From Sciurus carolinensis (lineage: Eukaryota > Chordata > Mammalia > Rodentia > Sciuridae), in contig NC_062229.1 in assembly GCF_902686445.1 (NCBI RefSeq), forward strand, positions 186,001 to 250,000: a stretch of 64,000 bases of DNA. The letters are read 5' to 3'. Shown piece by piece: positions 35,659-46,300 of this stretch. Positions within the stretch are counted from its first letter, which is position 1; each line of letters starts with the position of its first letter. Below the pieces are notes generated by a model. The model saw only the letters and a program-made list of their open reading frames with translations. It ran no database searches and was not told the origin of the DNA. Position numbers and translations under genes: made by a program.

Positions 35659-38600
35659 ATGAGCTCCGCGTTCACCGCCGGGCCCGCGTACGGGCTCTCG
35701 GCCGAGGTCCGCAGCCGGGTGAGTGGCGGGGCCGCGCGGCGCTGCTCGGACCCGTGCAGCCGCCGGCGCCGTCGGGCTGGGCTGGCGCGGGGCGGCCGCG
35801 GGGGCGCCGACGTCCGGCGGCCTGGGGGACCGGGCCGCGTCCCAGCGACCGGGGGGCCCGGCCCGGCCCGCGCCCCGCGACGGCTCCGCGCGCGAGGTGC
35901 CCGGCGGCGGGGGACCGGCAGCCCCCCGGCCCGGGCTGCGCTTCCGCCTCGGGCCGCCCAGCTTCGGGGGCGGAGGGCGGGGCCGGCGGCTGCGGAGAGG
36001 GGCGGGGCCCCCCAGGAATGTCCCGGCCGCGCGCACCTGGGCGGGGCGCCTCTGCGCCCGACGGCGCCTCCCGGCAGCGCGGCCCCAACGAGCGCCTCCT
36101 CACCGGACCCGCGAGTGGCCCGGGCGAGGCACGTTCAAGAAACCCCTCTGGTTTGGGCTCAGAGGGGGCAGACGCGGCTGGAGGGCCGCACAGCAGGGCG
36201 TCCTGGGGAGGAGGAGGGAGTGCGCGGTGATCTCGCACCCTCCTGGGCGCCGCTCGGGCTGTCAGCGGAGGGAGCCCGCCCATCTTCCCCGCCCATCCCC
36301 GCACGCGCATCCAGGACCTCCGGTCCTCCTCTGCCCTTCGCAGCAGGGAGTCTGAAACCCGCGGACTTCCCCGCACACCCGGTGCGACTCGGGTCCCCAC
36401 CTTGCAGCCTGTGGGCCCAGAGGCAGGGTAAGGCCGCTGGCGCCAGCGCTGAGAAGCTGCTTGCGCTGCCCAGACAGCTTATGAGTGGCCGAGCCTCGAG
36501 AGGCCGAGAGGCCGGGAAGCGGGGAGCCACAGACCTCTGAGATGGTGGGGCTGGGGGCGGGTCAGTGCTGCCCTGGAGGGGCGAGGTCGCAGGCCCGAGG
36601 TGACCAGCACTCAGTTTGCTGGGCTGGAGGATGGGCGCGGCGGGGGCCTCAGCACACACCTTCCTCCCAGGGGGCGGTCTCCATGCCTCAGTTTACCCTG
36701 GTCGGACAGCGCTGGGGCAGGCAGACATCCAGTGTCTCTCAGCAGCCGTGCCATGCGCTCCCAGCTGGCCAGGGGGCCTGGACTACTGGGAACAGCTGCT
36801 CCCGATTTAGCAGGGGCGGCTCAGCCACATTCCCTGCAATTTGCGGTGAGGAGGAATGTGCTGTAGGAGGCCCGTGGCCAGGGGAGGAAGGCCACGTGGG
36901 CGGGGCCCGGCCTGGAGCCCTGGTCCCCGGAGCTGTCAGGGACAGGGCCCAGCTGGGCAGGCTGTGCCTGGTGCCCCACCCGCTTCCACAGGCCGCTGGG
37001 CGTGTGGGAACCTGGCGGGGCAGGTGGGCTCACGGGCCTCCCTTCTGACTGCCCTGTGCGTCCTGATCCAGTCACAGGGCTGAAGGCAGGAGCCAGGAGG
37101 GGGGGCTCAGGTCAGAAGACCCCTATGCAGGTTGTCCCAAGCTAAGAAGGGGAGCTGAGGCTGGAGGGGGGACAGCTGTCCATGGTCACCTGGAAGTTGG
37201 CTCTGCCGTACTCCTAGCCCCTGGGCATGTAAGAGCAGAGGAAGGAAAGGGGCCCTTTTCTCTTTTGAGAAAGGAGGGCGGGCATCTGCAGCACAAACCA
37301 CCCAGCTGGACAATCCTGTCCTGACCAAGGGCCAGCACCTGCCTCACACCCGCCCAGGACTTGCTGGCCTCATGCTGCAGCTTCTCTCCTGGTCTGAGAT
37401 GCTTGCGTGGGGCCTGGGGGCCCATGGGGAGTGGCATGCGTGATGGGGGACCTGCAGCGTTACTGTGCAGCCGCCCAGCCCTGAGCTGGCAGCAAGCATG
37501 CGGGAGGTGGACAGAGAGCCAGGAGGTGTGTGGCCTGAGGGTGGAGATGAAGGCTGGTAGGGCACAAAGCCAGGCGGGGAGGCAGGGTCATGGGCACGTC
37601 AGCTGGGGTGGCCAGGGAAGCACCTGAGTCAGCGGGCGGTCTGTGCAAAGGCCCTGGGGCAGGAGCTGGCACAGCTGGTTCCAGAAACAAAAATCTGACA
37701 GTTCCTCCATAAGTGAGACGCAGGCATGCGGCTCCTCTCCTGGGTGTCCACCCAAGCATATGAAGACAGGTGGCCAGAGGAATCACACAAGGTCCCCAGC
37801 AGCTGTATCCACACAGCTGAAAGGTGGACAGCCCAGATGTCCACCAGCAGTTGGAGAGATAAACACAATGGTCCATCCGTCATGGAGTGTCCTCAGCCAT
37901 GAGCGAGAGCCAGGTGGCACACTGAAGTGTGGATGGACCCGAGGTCCTCATGCTCAGTGAGAGCCAGACACAAGGCCACACAGGGTGACCCAGTGACAGG
38001 AGACCTCCCAGGACAGGAACGTCCGGAGACAGGAAGTAGACCTGTGGGTGCCAGGCTGGGGGGACAGGGTTGTTGCTGGGTGATGGAGTGTTTGGGAGTC
38101 AACTGTGGGGATGGCTATGCACGTCCCGCGTGGGCTGACCTGCATCCCTAGTGACCGGAAAGTGTGAGGTAGCACGGCACGGGGTTGGACTGGCCAGTCT
38201 GCAGCCCGGGAGGCGGAGCATCTCTGCCTGCGTGGGGTCTCTGCAGCCTCTGGCCTCGCCCCATCTGGAGGCTTCTCTAGGGCGCCCTCGCCTGGCTGAG
38301 CCCGGTATCCTCTGCTCCTCCAGCTCCTGTCTAAGTACGACCCTCAGAAGGAGGCTGAGCTTCGCAGCTGGATTGAGGGTCTCACGGGCCTCTCCATCGG
38401 CCCCGACTTCCAGAAGGGTCTGAAGGATGGGGTCATCTTATGCACGTGAGTGGGTGCCTGCCCGTGGCACCCGCTGTGCCTCGGGCTTGCCCTCCTGAGG
38501 GTCGAGTCTGGCTTGCTTCTCTTTCTCATTTTGGAGCCACGTCTCTCCGTCTAACCCAGCCCTCGGCTCCCAGGCAGGCGCTCCACCACTGAGCAGGACT

Positions 38601-40610
38601 CGCGTCCCCTGCCTCAGCCTCCCGGGCAGCTGGGCGTGGCCCCTGCTGCTTTGTCTCGGGCCTTCCCACTCTTCTGTGTCTGGGCGTGTGGGCTGTGCGT
38701 CCCGCCGCGTCCCTGGTGGGCAGCTGCTCTGCTCGCTGCACCCTGTTCCCCCTCATTCAGATCTTCCAGCTTTGCACATAAAAAATTGTAACGGCAGTTC
38801 CCAGACTCCCTCCCCAAACTCCGTGGTCATAGGCTGGGTCCCTAGGACCCCTCGCTTGGCTGCTGTGCTTGCGGGGTGGGTGGGCACTGTCGGGTCAGCA
38901 GGGACGGAGGCCGGTGAGCTTCCCACCACTCACCTGGCTCCTCTCCCACCCCACCCGGCCTGTCCTCCCAGACTCATGAACAAGCTGCAGCCGGGCTCTG
39001 TCCCCAAGATCAACCGCTCCATGCAAAACTGGCACCAGGTGAGGGGCTGGCTGGCGGAGGAGGCCTGGCGGGCGCCACACCACTAGGGTCAGGTCCACTC
39101 ACTGCCCTTGCCCTGGCTCCTTTCAGCTAGAAAACCTCTCCAACTCCATCAAGGCCATGGTCAGCTATGGCATGAGCCCCGTGGACCTGTTCGAGGCCAG
39201 CGACCTGTTTGAGAGCGGGAACATGACCCAGGTCCAGGTGTCTCTGCTGGCACTGGCGGGGAAGGTGAGGTCCAGGGGACCGCTGCACGGTGTCCGTGTG
39301 TGGAGGCCCTTTACTTTCTGGGTTTGCGCGTGGCAGAGTCCCCCTTGACGGGAGTCACAGCCGAGGCCCGCAGCAGAGGAGGAGCAACGATCCGCCACCC
39401 TTGGCCTGAGCCTGGGGCCAGGGTCTGGCATGGGAAGGGGCGTGGAGTCTCTGGGAGGAGGCCAGAGGGAGGTGGCGTGGGAGGGTACCCATGTCCCTGT
39501 GCTGCTGCTCCCTTGATCCCGGCGCCCCTCGCCCCAGGCCAAGACAAAGGGGCTGCAGAGCAGCGTGGACATCGGAGTGAGGTACGCGGAGCGGCGGCTG
39601 CGGAGCTTCGACGACGCCACCATGAAGGCTGGCCAGTGCATCATCGGGCGGCAGGTGGGCCCCACGTCCCCGAGGCCTCCTGGCTCAGCCGGGACCTCCT
39701 GAGGGTCTGGAGGCTGGCAGGGACCGCCTGACCTCTCCGTCCACTTCTGCAGATGGGCACTAACAAATGCGCCAGCCAGGCAGGCATGACGGCGTACGGC
39801 ACCAGGAGGCATCTCTGTGACCCCAAGAACCACATCCTGCCACCCATGGACCACTCCACCATCAGCCTGCAGATGGGCACAAACAAGTGTGCCAGCCAGG
39901 TGCCCGCCCCACAGCATCAGCCGGGTCCTTCCAGCCAGCAAGACCTGGCCTCCCTCCTGCCCCGTCTCGGCTTGTTTAGCTCCTGGTTTCCGCCTTGCTG
40001 TGTGTGCCTGGGGAAGCAACAGCCCCACTCTGTTCCTTGTCTTCCTCAGAGTGCCCCAGGGCCCCCCAGTTCTGACACTTGGAGGTCTGGGGCTCCTTGT
40101 CTGCCACGTCGATGCACGTGTCAGCCTAATGGGCTGGGAGCCCTCTGGTCCCTGCAGGCCTGAGCCTCAGCCAGAGGCTGTCACGGGAAAAGCCGGACCT
40201 TCCTGGTTTCAGTGGCCAGGGCTGAGCAGGGGGACAGGGTCCCTGGTGGCAGAGACCCACAGCAGAGGCTGGGCAGACCTGTGGGGTCAATGTGGGGGCT
40301 CCCTCCCTCCTCCCGCTGAGCCCCGCTCCTCCCTCTGCAGGTGGGCATGACTGCTCCGGGGACCCGGAGGCACATCTGCGACGCCAAGCTGGGGACCGAC
40401 AAGTGGGACCGCTCCTCTGTGTCCCTGCAGATGGGCTACACACAGGGCGCCAGCCAGAGCGGCCAGGTCTTCGGCCTGGGCCGCCAGATATACGACCCCA
40501 AGTACTGCCCACCAGGCCCTGTGGCCGAAGGTGCCTCGGTGGGCGCCAGCAGCCGCCCCGAGGCGGCCCCGGAGCGTCCCCCCTACGGCCTGGAGGAGGC
40601 TGGCTGCTGA
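35659..40610 (+). CDS. CNN2: CNN2, calponin 2
   Basis: Seven exons: 35659-35718, 38324-38445, 38972-39038, 39127-39264, 39538-39654, 39753-39899, 40341-40610 (921 nt, 306 aa; human 309). All phases agree. A single calponin-homology domain occupies about residues 25-130 ([20 protein letters not shown], then [14 protein letters not shown]). Three calponin repeats follow, each opening in a QMG motif: [39 protein letters not shown]. The tail is acidic and ends EEAGC. Calponin 2 binds and stabilises actin filaments and restrains myosin; it is expressed in smooth muscle, fibroblasts and blood cells and responds to cell tension. The first repeat has IGRQ where I recall IGLQ in human. The AATAAA is at 41381-41386. 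Confidence 0.96.
35719..38323 (+). other. CNN2: CNN2 intron 1
   Basis: 2.6 kb. The 5' third is a CpG island continuing from the promoter. The right part holds a LINE2-like piece (near 37630-37670) and a LINE1 3' fragment (37685-38110). No exon is seen. Confidence 0.65.
37685..38110 (+). repeat. LINE1 3'-end fragment
   Basis: The order of phrases matches old mammalian L1 3' ends: CAGATGTCCACCAGCAG, GAGATAAACACAATGGTCCA, CCTCAGCCATGAG, GTGAGAGCCAGACACAAGGC, AGGAAGTAGACCTGTGGGTG and GGGTGATGGAGTGTTTGG. Many A positions have become G or C. Confidence 0.85.
38520..38645 (-). repeat. ID/B1 SINE fragments, minus strand
   Basis: Degraded reverse-complement ID (GGAGCCACGTCTCTCC... GCGCTCCACCACTGAGC) next to a B1 piece (CTGCCTCAGCCTCCCGGGCA), in CNN2 intron 2. 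Confidence 0.6.
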
Positions 40611-41400
40611 GGCACCAGTGTGCTGGGGCCCCTGCCCGCAGCGGCCCCCCACCTGGGCTTGGGGCTCCTCCGCTTTCTTTTTCTGGGTGTTGCCAGCCGG
40701 GGTCAGGCAGCTGGGGGGCCCGGGTGGGGGCCAGGCCTCTTCGCACCCTGCCCGGTCTGTCACAGGACTGAGTTACCAGCTGGGGGAAGGCACCGTGGGT
40801 GGGGGTCCTCAGGACGTCAGGAAGCAGATTTCCTGGTTGGCGGTGGCCTAGCTTTGTGGGGCAGAGACCGGGGCAGTGGGGAAGCCGACCCCAAATGGCG
40901 TCCGGTTTCCTCACTCTTCCCGTCAGCTTGTGGTTTTGTACCCGCGGAACTTTCAGGCACTTTAACAAAGAAAACGTTTTTTCTTTTTCAGGAGAAGAGG
41001 GTGGGGATGGTAGAGGGGAGTGCTCTGAAATGGGCCTCCTGGGGGAGACCCCGGCCACAGCCCTAAAATCTTTTAGGCACGTTGAGGGGCCACATTTCTC
41101 TAAGACCCCCAGAACAACAGCCCTGGGTCCTCGCCAGGGGCCCAGCGGAGAAACCGAGGCCCAACAGGACATTGGAGCTCAGTGGTTGGGGTAAAGCCAG
41201 ACCCTCTCCCCAAATCCCCCTCACCCCTGAGGCCCAGCAGGTGTTCAAGACCCCGGCCCCCCAGCTCTTGCCCTTCTGACCCCACCAGCTAGTATCCCCC
41301 CGCCAGGTACTTCGCTCGCTGGACCCCCACCCAAGGGCCCTGGCCTGTGACAATGTGAATTGCCAGTGTGGACCAAAAGCAATAAAAACCTCTGTTTAGA
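40611..41400 (+). other. CNN2: CNN2 3' UTR
   Basis: About 790 bases from the TGA to just past AATAAA at 41381-41386, followed by a GT-rich stretch (GGGTGTGTGAGGAGTTGGG) at about 41409-41427. Confidence 0.75.
41381..41386 (+). terminator. CNN2: CNN2 poly(A) signal AATAAA
   Basis: Canonical hexamer with a GT-rich element about 25 bases downstream. Confidence 0.85.
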
Positions 41401-41999
41401 AGAAAAGAGGGTGTGTGAGGAGTTGGGACCACCTGGTGGCAGGGGTCTTTCCTGCTTCCCCCTAGGGGCCTGGGGCGGCCCCAGAGCAGGGAGTGGGTTG
41501 GCAACTACCGGCCTCTCTGCTGGCCCAAGGCCACCTCCTGGCTGCACCAGGCATCCCAGCGCCTTCGGGGCTGCGGATCCACGTCCTCCATTCAGCCAGC
41601 AGGATCTTGGGAAATACACGGAGGTTTTCCTCAAAATCAGGATAACCATTATGATCCAAGACTCTAATCTTAGAATGTTGGGCGTCCCTTCCCCATTCTG
41701 CCATCGTCTGGCCCAACGTAGGGATCCAGGAATGTCTGGGGAATGAATGAACGAACAAATGGGGACTCGGGTTCATCTCCCCATTTTTCGGATGGGCAAA
41801 TGGAGTTCCGGTCTTGAGCCAGTCTAGCTAGGACCCAGGTCCCCAGGAGAGGGGAAGAGGGTCTCCTGCAGTGGGGGGGGCTTTGGTATTACAGAGGACT
41901 ATGCGACGTGAGGAGACAGCCAAGCTTCCCAGAGACGGTCCAGCCGGCATGTCCCCAGCCTGGCCCCTGCGGGAAGAGCTGGGCGCGTTGCCGCCTCCA

Positions 42000-42293
42000 A
42001 GTGATTCAGCAAGAGGCGCGCGGCCCCTTTAAGAAAGCCGGCTCGGCGCGCCCCGCTATAATCCCGCCCTAATCCTCGGCGCGCGCTGGGCTCCGGTGGG
42101 GCTGGCCCGTGACTGGCGGGGACAACGGCCAATGGTAGCGGAAGGGGGCGGGGCGTTAAGGGCGCGGTTGTCAGCGCAGGGATGCAAAAGCCCGTCAACT
42201 TCGGGGGCTTAGCAGCCCGCCGGGGGCTTCTCTTAAAGGGGCCGCGTACCCCGGCAGCGGAGGGAAGGCGGACCAGAGCCGGGGCCCCAAACG
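42000..42293 (+). promoter_or_regulatory. ABCA7: ABCA7 promoter and non-coding exon 1
   Basis: CpG-rich region with a TATAAT-like element at 42057-42062 and a CCAAT at 42129-42133. A splice donor (ACG|GTGAGG) after 42293 ends the untranslated first exon; it joins the exon holding the start codon. The 5' end of exon 1 cannot be fixed. Confidence 0.6.
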
Positions 42294-43397
42294 GTGAGGG
42301 GGACCCGGAGAGGGAGGAAGGGCGCGACACTTGAGAACGCAGGGGTGGGGGTGGGGTGGGAGGAAGGCAAATTCCCTAGGAATTAGTGGGTACTGGTCGA
42401 TTCCAACTCACCCTTCCTTCCTGAGTGTTGGGGGCACTGAATTGACCACTAATTCTCCATGGGAGGAGGTGGGCATGGGGGTCATTAGAGAAGGTCGTTA
42501 CCAACATACACCTGCAGTGCCTTTCTCACTTAGAGATTCCCAACACCAACCCCTTTATAAATGAGCTGGTCCCCAGAGATCCTAAAACCCACTTGCCAAA
42601 GGAAGAATCCTGGCGAGGAGGTTGAGGTCCTAAGGGTCTAGTCCCCCGTGGATGGTTGCCTTTTGGCAACTTCCTGCCTCTCTGGAAGCCTTAGTTTCCC
42701 CATTTGTACAAGAAAGTAGCCCAGAGCTGTATGGTCCCTAGAAAAATACAAGATCAGGAATTGCTGGTTCCAGGAGTCTGTTCCTGTCCCTTCTCTGGAT
42801 CCTGTATTTCTGAGAGATCAGTAATCCATGATAGGATGGAGAGCTGGGCCGGTCTCCTGCTGTATGCACTTGACCTCACTGTCCACTTCTGTAAAATGAA
42901 TCGAGAATCTAGTACTGCCAGCCAGGCGTGTGACATGCTCAACAGAAAATATTCGTTGCTGTTATCACCCGACGACAGGGGCAAAGGAAACCCTTGCCCA
43001 GGTCGGGGATGAGGCAGAGCCAGGACCTTGCAAGAGGCCTGGGGGTGGGGCCTGGGCGGGGGGGGGGGGGGTGAAAGCGTTAAGCTGAGGCTCCGGCCCC
43101 TAAGGATTCAGGAGGGTGTGCCCAGACCCTTAGCCCGCAAAGAGCGACAGCCCTGGCAACCAATCGGCTGCGAGGACGGCTTCGGGCAGGGTTCCCATTG
43201 GCTTACTCCATCTGGTAGAGGAGAGTACCTGCTGTTTGCCTTGCTCCAACAGAGCTTCTGGGAGCCCTTCAGGGTAGGATGGGAGACAAGGTTCGGAGGC
43301 GGGCAGGCAGTTGCCGGCAGCCACACAGCACATCCTCACGGTGACCCTTCTGACCCTTGTCCTGACCCCCCGGTCCCGTGCCCTGTCCAGTCTCACC
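42294..43397 (+). other. ABCA7: ABCA7 intron 1
   Basis: About 1.1 kb including the untranslated start of exon 2. It contains old MIR-like text near 42640-42960 and an unbroken run of 14 G at 43058-43071. No further exon was recognised. Confidence 0.55.
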
Positions 43398-46300
43398 ATG
43401 GCTTTCCGGACACAGCTGATGCTGCTGCTTTGGAAGAATTTCATGTATCGCAAGAGACAGCCGGTATGCAACTCCCGAGGTGCAGAACAGGACAGGGTGG
43501 GCAGGTGTTCCCCATGGCCCCACCATCTCCCCCTCATTCTCTGCTCAGATCCAGCTCCTGGTCGAGTTGCTGTGGCCTCTCTTCCTTTTCTTCATCCTGG
43601 TGGCCGTCCGCCACTCCCACCCCCCACTGGAGCACCAGGAATGTGAGCCCTGGAGCCAGACGCTGTGGGAGGAGGGCGGGCCACCCCATCCGCAGGGATC
43701 CCCATGAGTGGCAGCCACTGCATGGCACTGCCGCCGAGCCTCTGTTGCTAGAGGTGTGCAGTCGGTGGGGGTGATGCAGAGGTGGCAGGCTGGCACCTCC
43801 CTGCAGGCCACTTCCCCAACAAGCCACTGCCGTCAGCGGGCACCGTGCCCTGGCTCCAGGGTCTCATCTGCAACGTGAACAACTCCTGCTTCCCGCAGCC
43901 AACGCCTGGTGAAAAGCCCGGGCTCCTGAGCAACTTCAAGGACTCCCTGTGAGCCAGAGGCAGTGTGGGGGACGGCTGCCCCGTGGGCTCAGGGCGCCGA
44001 GTGACCCTGCAGCCCCACCTCCTTCCCTTCTGTGTCCCCAGAGTCTCCCGGCTCCTAGCCGATGCACGCACCGTGCTGGGGAGTCCCAGCGCCCACAGGA
44101 CACTGACTGCCCTGGGAAAGTTGATGCCCTTGCTGAGGGCAGTCAGCGGCACAGGTAGGGAGGGCCCCTGACAGGGCTGAGCTCCGAGCCCCAGCTGGCC
44201 CAGCTGGGCACAGGTGGGGTGGGGTGTTTCAGGCTGGGTTTGCCAACCCTGTGCTTCTGTGCGTCCCTCCCCCAGCCTGGCCTCCACGGACTGACCAGCT
44301 GCAGGAGCGCCCTTCACTGGCCACCAAGCTCCTGGGGATGCTGCTGCCAGGGGTGAGGCAGGGCTGGGTGGCAGCAGCTGACCCCGGGGCATTGCTGTCA
44401 GGGTGCCCCAGCGCTGGGCCATGCAGGGGCCTCCCACGCAGGGGCCGTCTCTGCTGTCTGGGGCAGCAGTTGTTCCTTGTCCTGTCGCATGGTGGTGAAG
44501 GCGCCAGGGTGACTGAGCGAGTCTTTGCACCTCTCAGAGCCTCAGTTTCCCCGTTTGTAAAGTGGTAGTCTGGGGCAGCTGAACGCTGCAGACCTAGTGG
44601 ATGGGAAGGTGAGGCCATCTCCTCCGCAGGAATCCCTGCGGGGCACCCTGGGCCACGCCCAGGAGTCCACGGCTGGCTTTGTGGACGCAGTCAAGGACCT
44701 GGTCCAAGAGGTGAGGTTTCACCCCACCTTGACCCCAGCCATGAGCAGTGGGGCAGGCCACCTGGTTGGGGAGCTGATGGGTGGCCTGGGCATTTTCCTT
44801 GAGGGTCCAGGTGCTTCTGGCAGGGTCCTTGCCCTGGGTAAGGCTTGGAGATGGACAGTGTTGTGGGAGGATGACCAGCGCCCTCTGGTGACCTTGTCTT
44901 AGCTCCTGGTGCTGCCCAGCCTGGTGGAGCTTCGGGGTCTGCTGCAGAGACCCACGGGGACAGGTGGCCCCCTGGAGCTGGTGTCAGAAGTCCTCTGCAG
45001 TGCTAAAGGGCCTAGCAGCCCAGGGGGTCTCTCCCTCAACTGGTACGAGGCCAGCGACCTGAGGGAGCTGGTGGGGCAGGATCCAGGACCAACCCTGCTG
45101 GACAAAGGCCTGAGTAAGTGACTGACTTGTGTCCCCATCTGGGAAGTGGGGTGGTGGGCATGAGGCAGGGCCTCATGGCACCCCACCCCAGGCCCTGCCT
45201 GCTCTGAGCTGATGGGGGCCCTGGGAGACCACCCGCTGTCCCGCCTGCTCTGGAGGCGCCTGAAGCCGCTGATCCTAGGAAAACTACTATTTGCACCTGA
45301 CACGAATTTTACCCGGCAGCTCATGGCCCAGGTGAGGGTGCTGGATGCTGGGGTGGAAGGGAAATGGCCAGACACCACCCGGTACCCCCAGGCTAGGTAT
45401 GTCAGGGCCAGGCCGTGGGGGTCTCAGAAATTGCGTTTTGAAGTATGAGTTTGCCAGCTGTCAAGAGAGACCAGCAGGCACAGGTTCAGAGGCACAGATG
45501 AAAGCAGGGCCCAGGGGCCAGAGGTCGGCAGGGCCTGGATGGGTCTTGTGCTGCCTCCCTGCAGGTCAATCGGACCTTCGAGGAGCTGGCTCTGCTGAGG
45601 GACATCCAGGAGGTCTGGGGGGTGCTGGGACCCCAACTCTTTGACTTCATGAACGACAGTGCTAATGTAGCCATGCTGCAGGTGGGGCTGGGGTGAAGGC
45701 TCAGTGTGGTGGGGGGCTCCCATGCTGGGTCAGGGCATGGAGGTGGAAATTGAAACCCATGGTGGGAGGGCAGATGGGCCCCCATGGACAGGAAGGGGTA
45801 CCTGATACAGACCCCTCCTCACCTGACACCCCACAGAGGCTCCTGCGAATTCAGGATCAAGCAGGGAGGCAACCAGCACCTGGAGGCCCAGACCCAGTGG
45901 GGGCCCTGCAATCCTTTCTGGACCCCAGCATGGGTGGCTACAGCTGGCGCGATGCCCATGCTGATGTGGGGCGTCTGATGGGCACACTGGCTCACATCAC
46001 GGAGGTGAGCCATCTGCTTGGGGGTCTGGCCATTGAGGGGAGGTACACCTTGCCCTGGGGAGAGGTGGGCTGTGTCCCACAGAGCCTGCTCAGAGAGACA
46101 GCCTGGGCTTCACAGACGTCTGAGGGGGAGCCCAGTCTGGAGGTTCCTGGAGAGGAGCCAACGGGTCTGCCTGGACCCGGATGGACCCCAACGCCTGGGA
46201 TTCATGCCACCTAGTGTGTGTCCCTGGACAAGCTGGAGGCCGTGCCCTCGGAGGCGGCCCTGGTGTCTCGGGCCCTGCAGCTGCTGGCTGAGCACCGCTT

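Noticed and set aside
35241..36540. Long frames of about 290-330 codons around CNN2 exon 1
   Set aside because: CpG-island composition suppresses stop codons. They cross the CNN2 promoter, exon 1 and donor, and have low-complexity Arg/Pro/Gly/Ala content.
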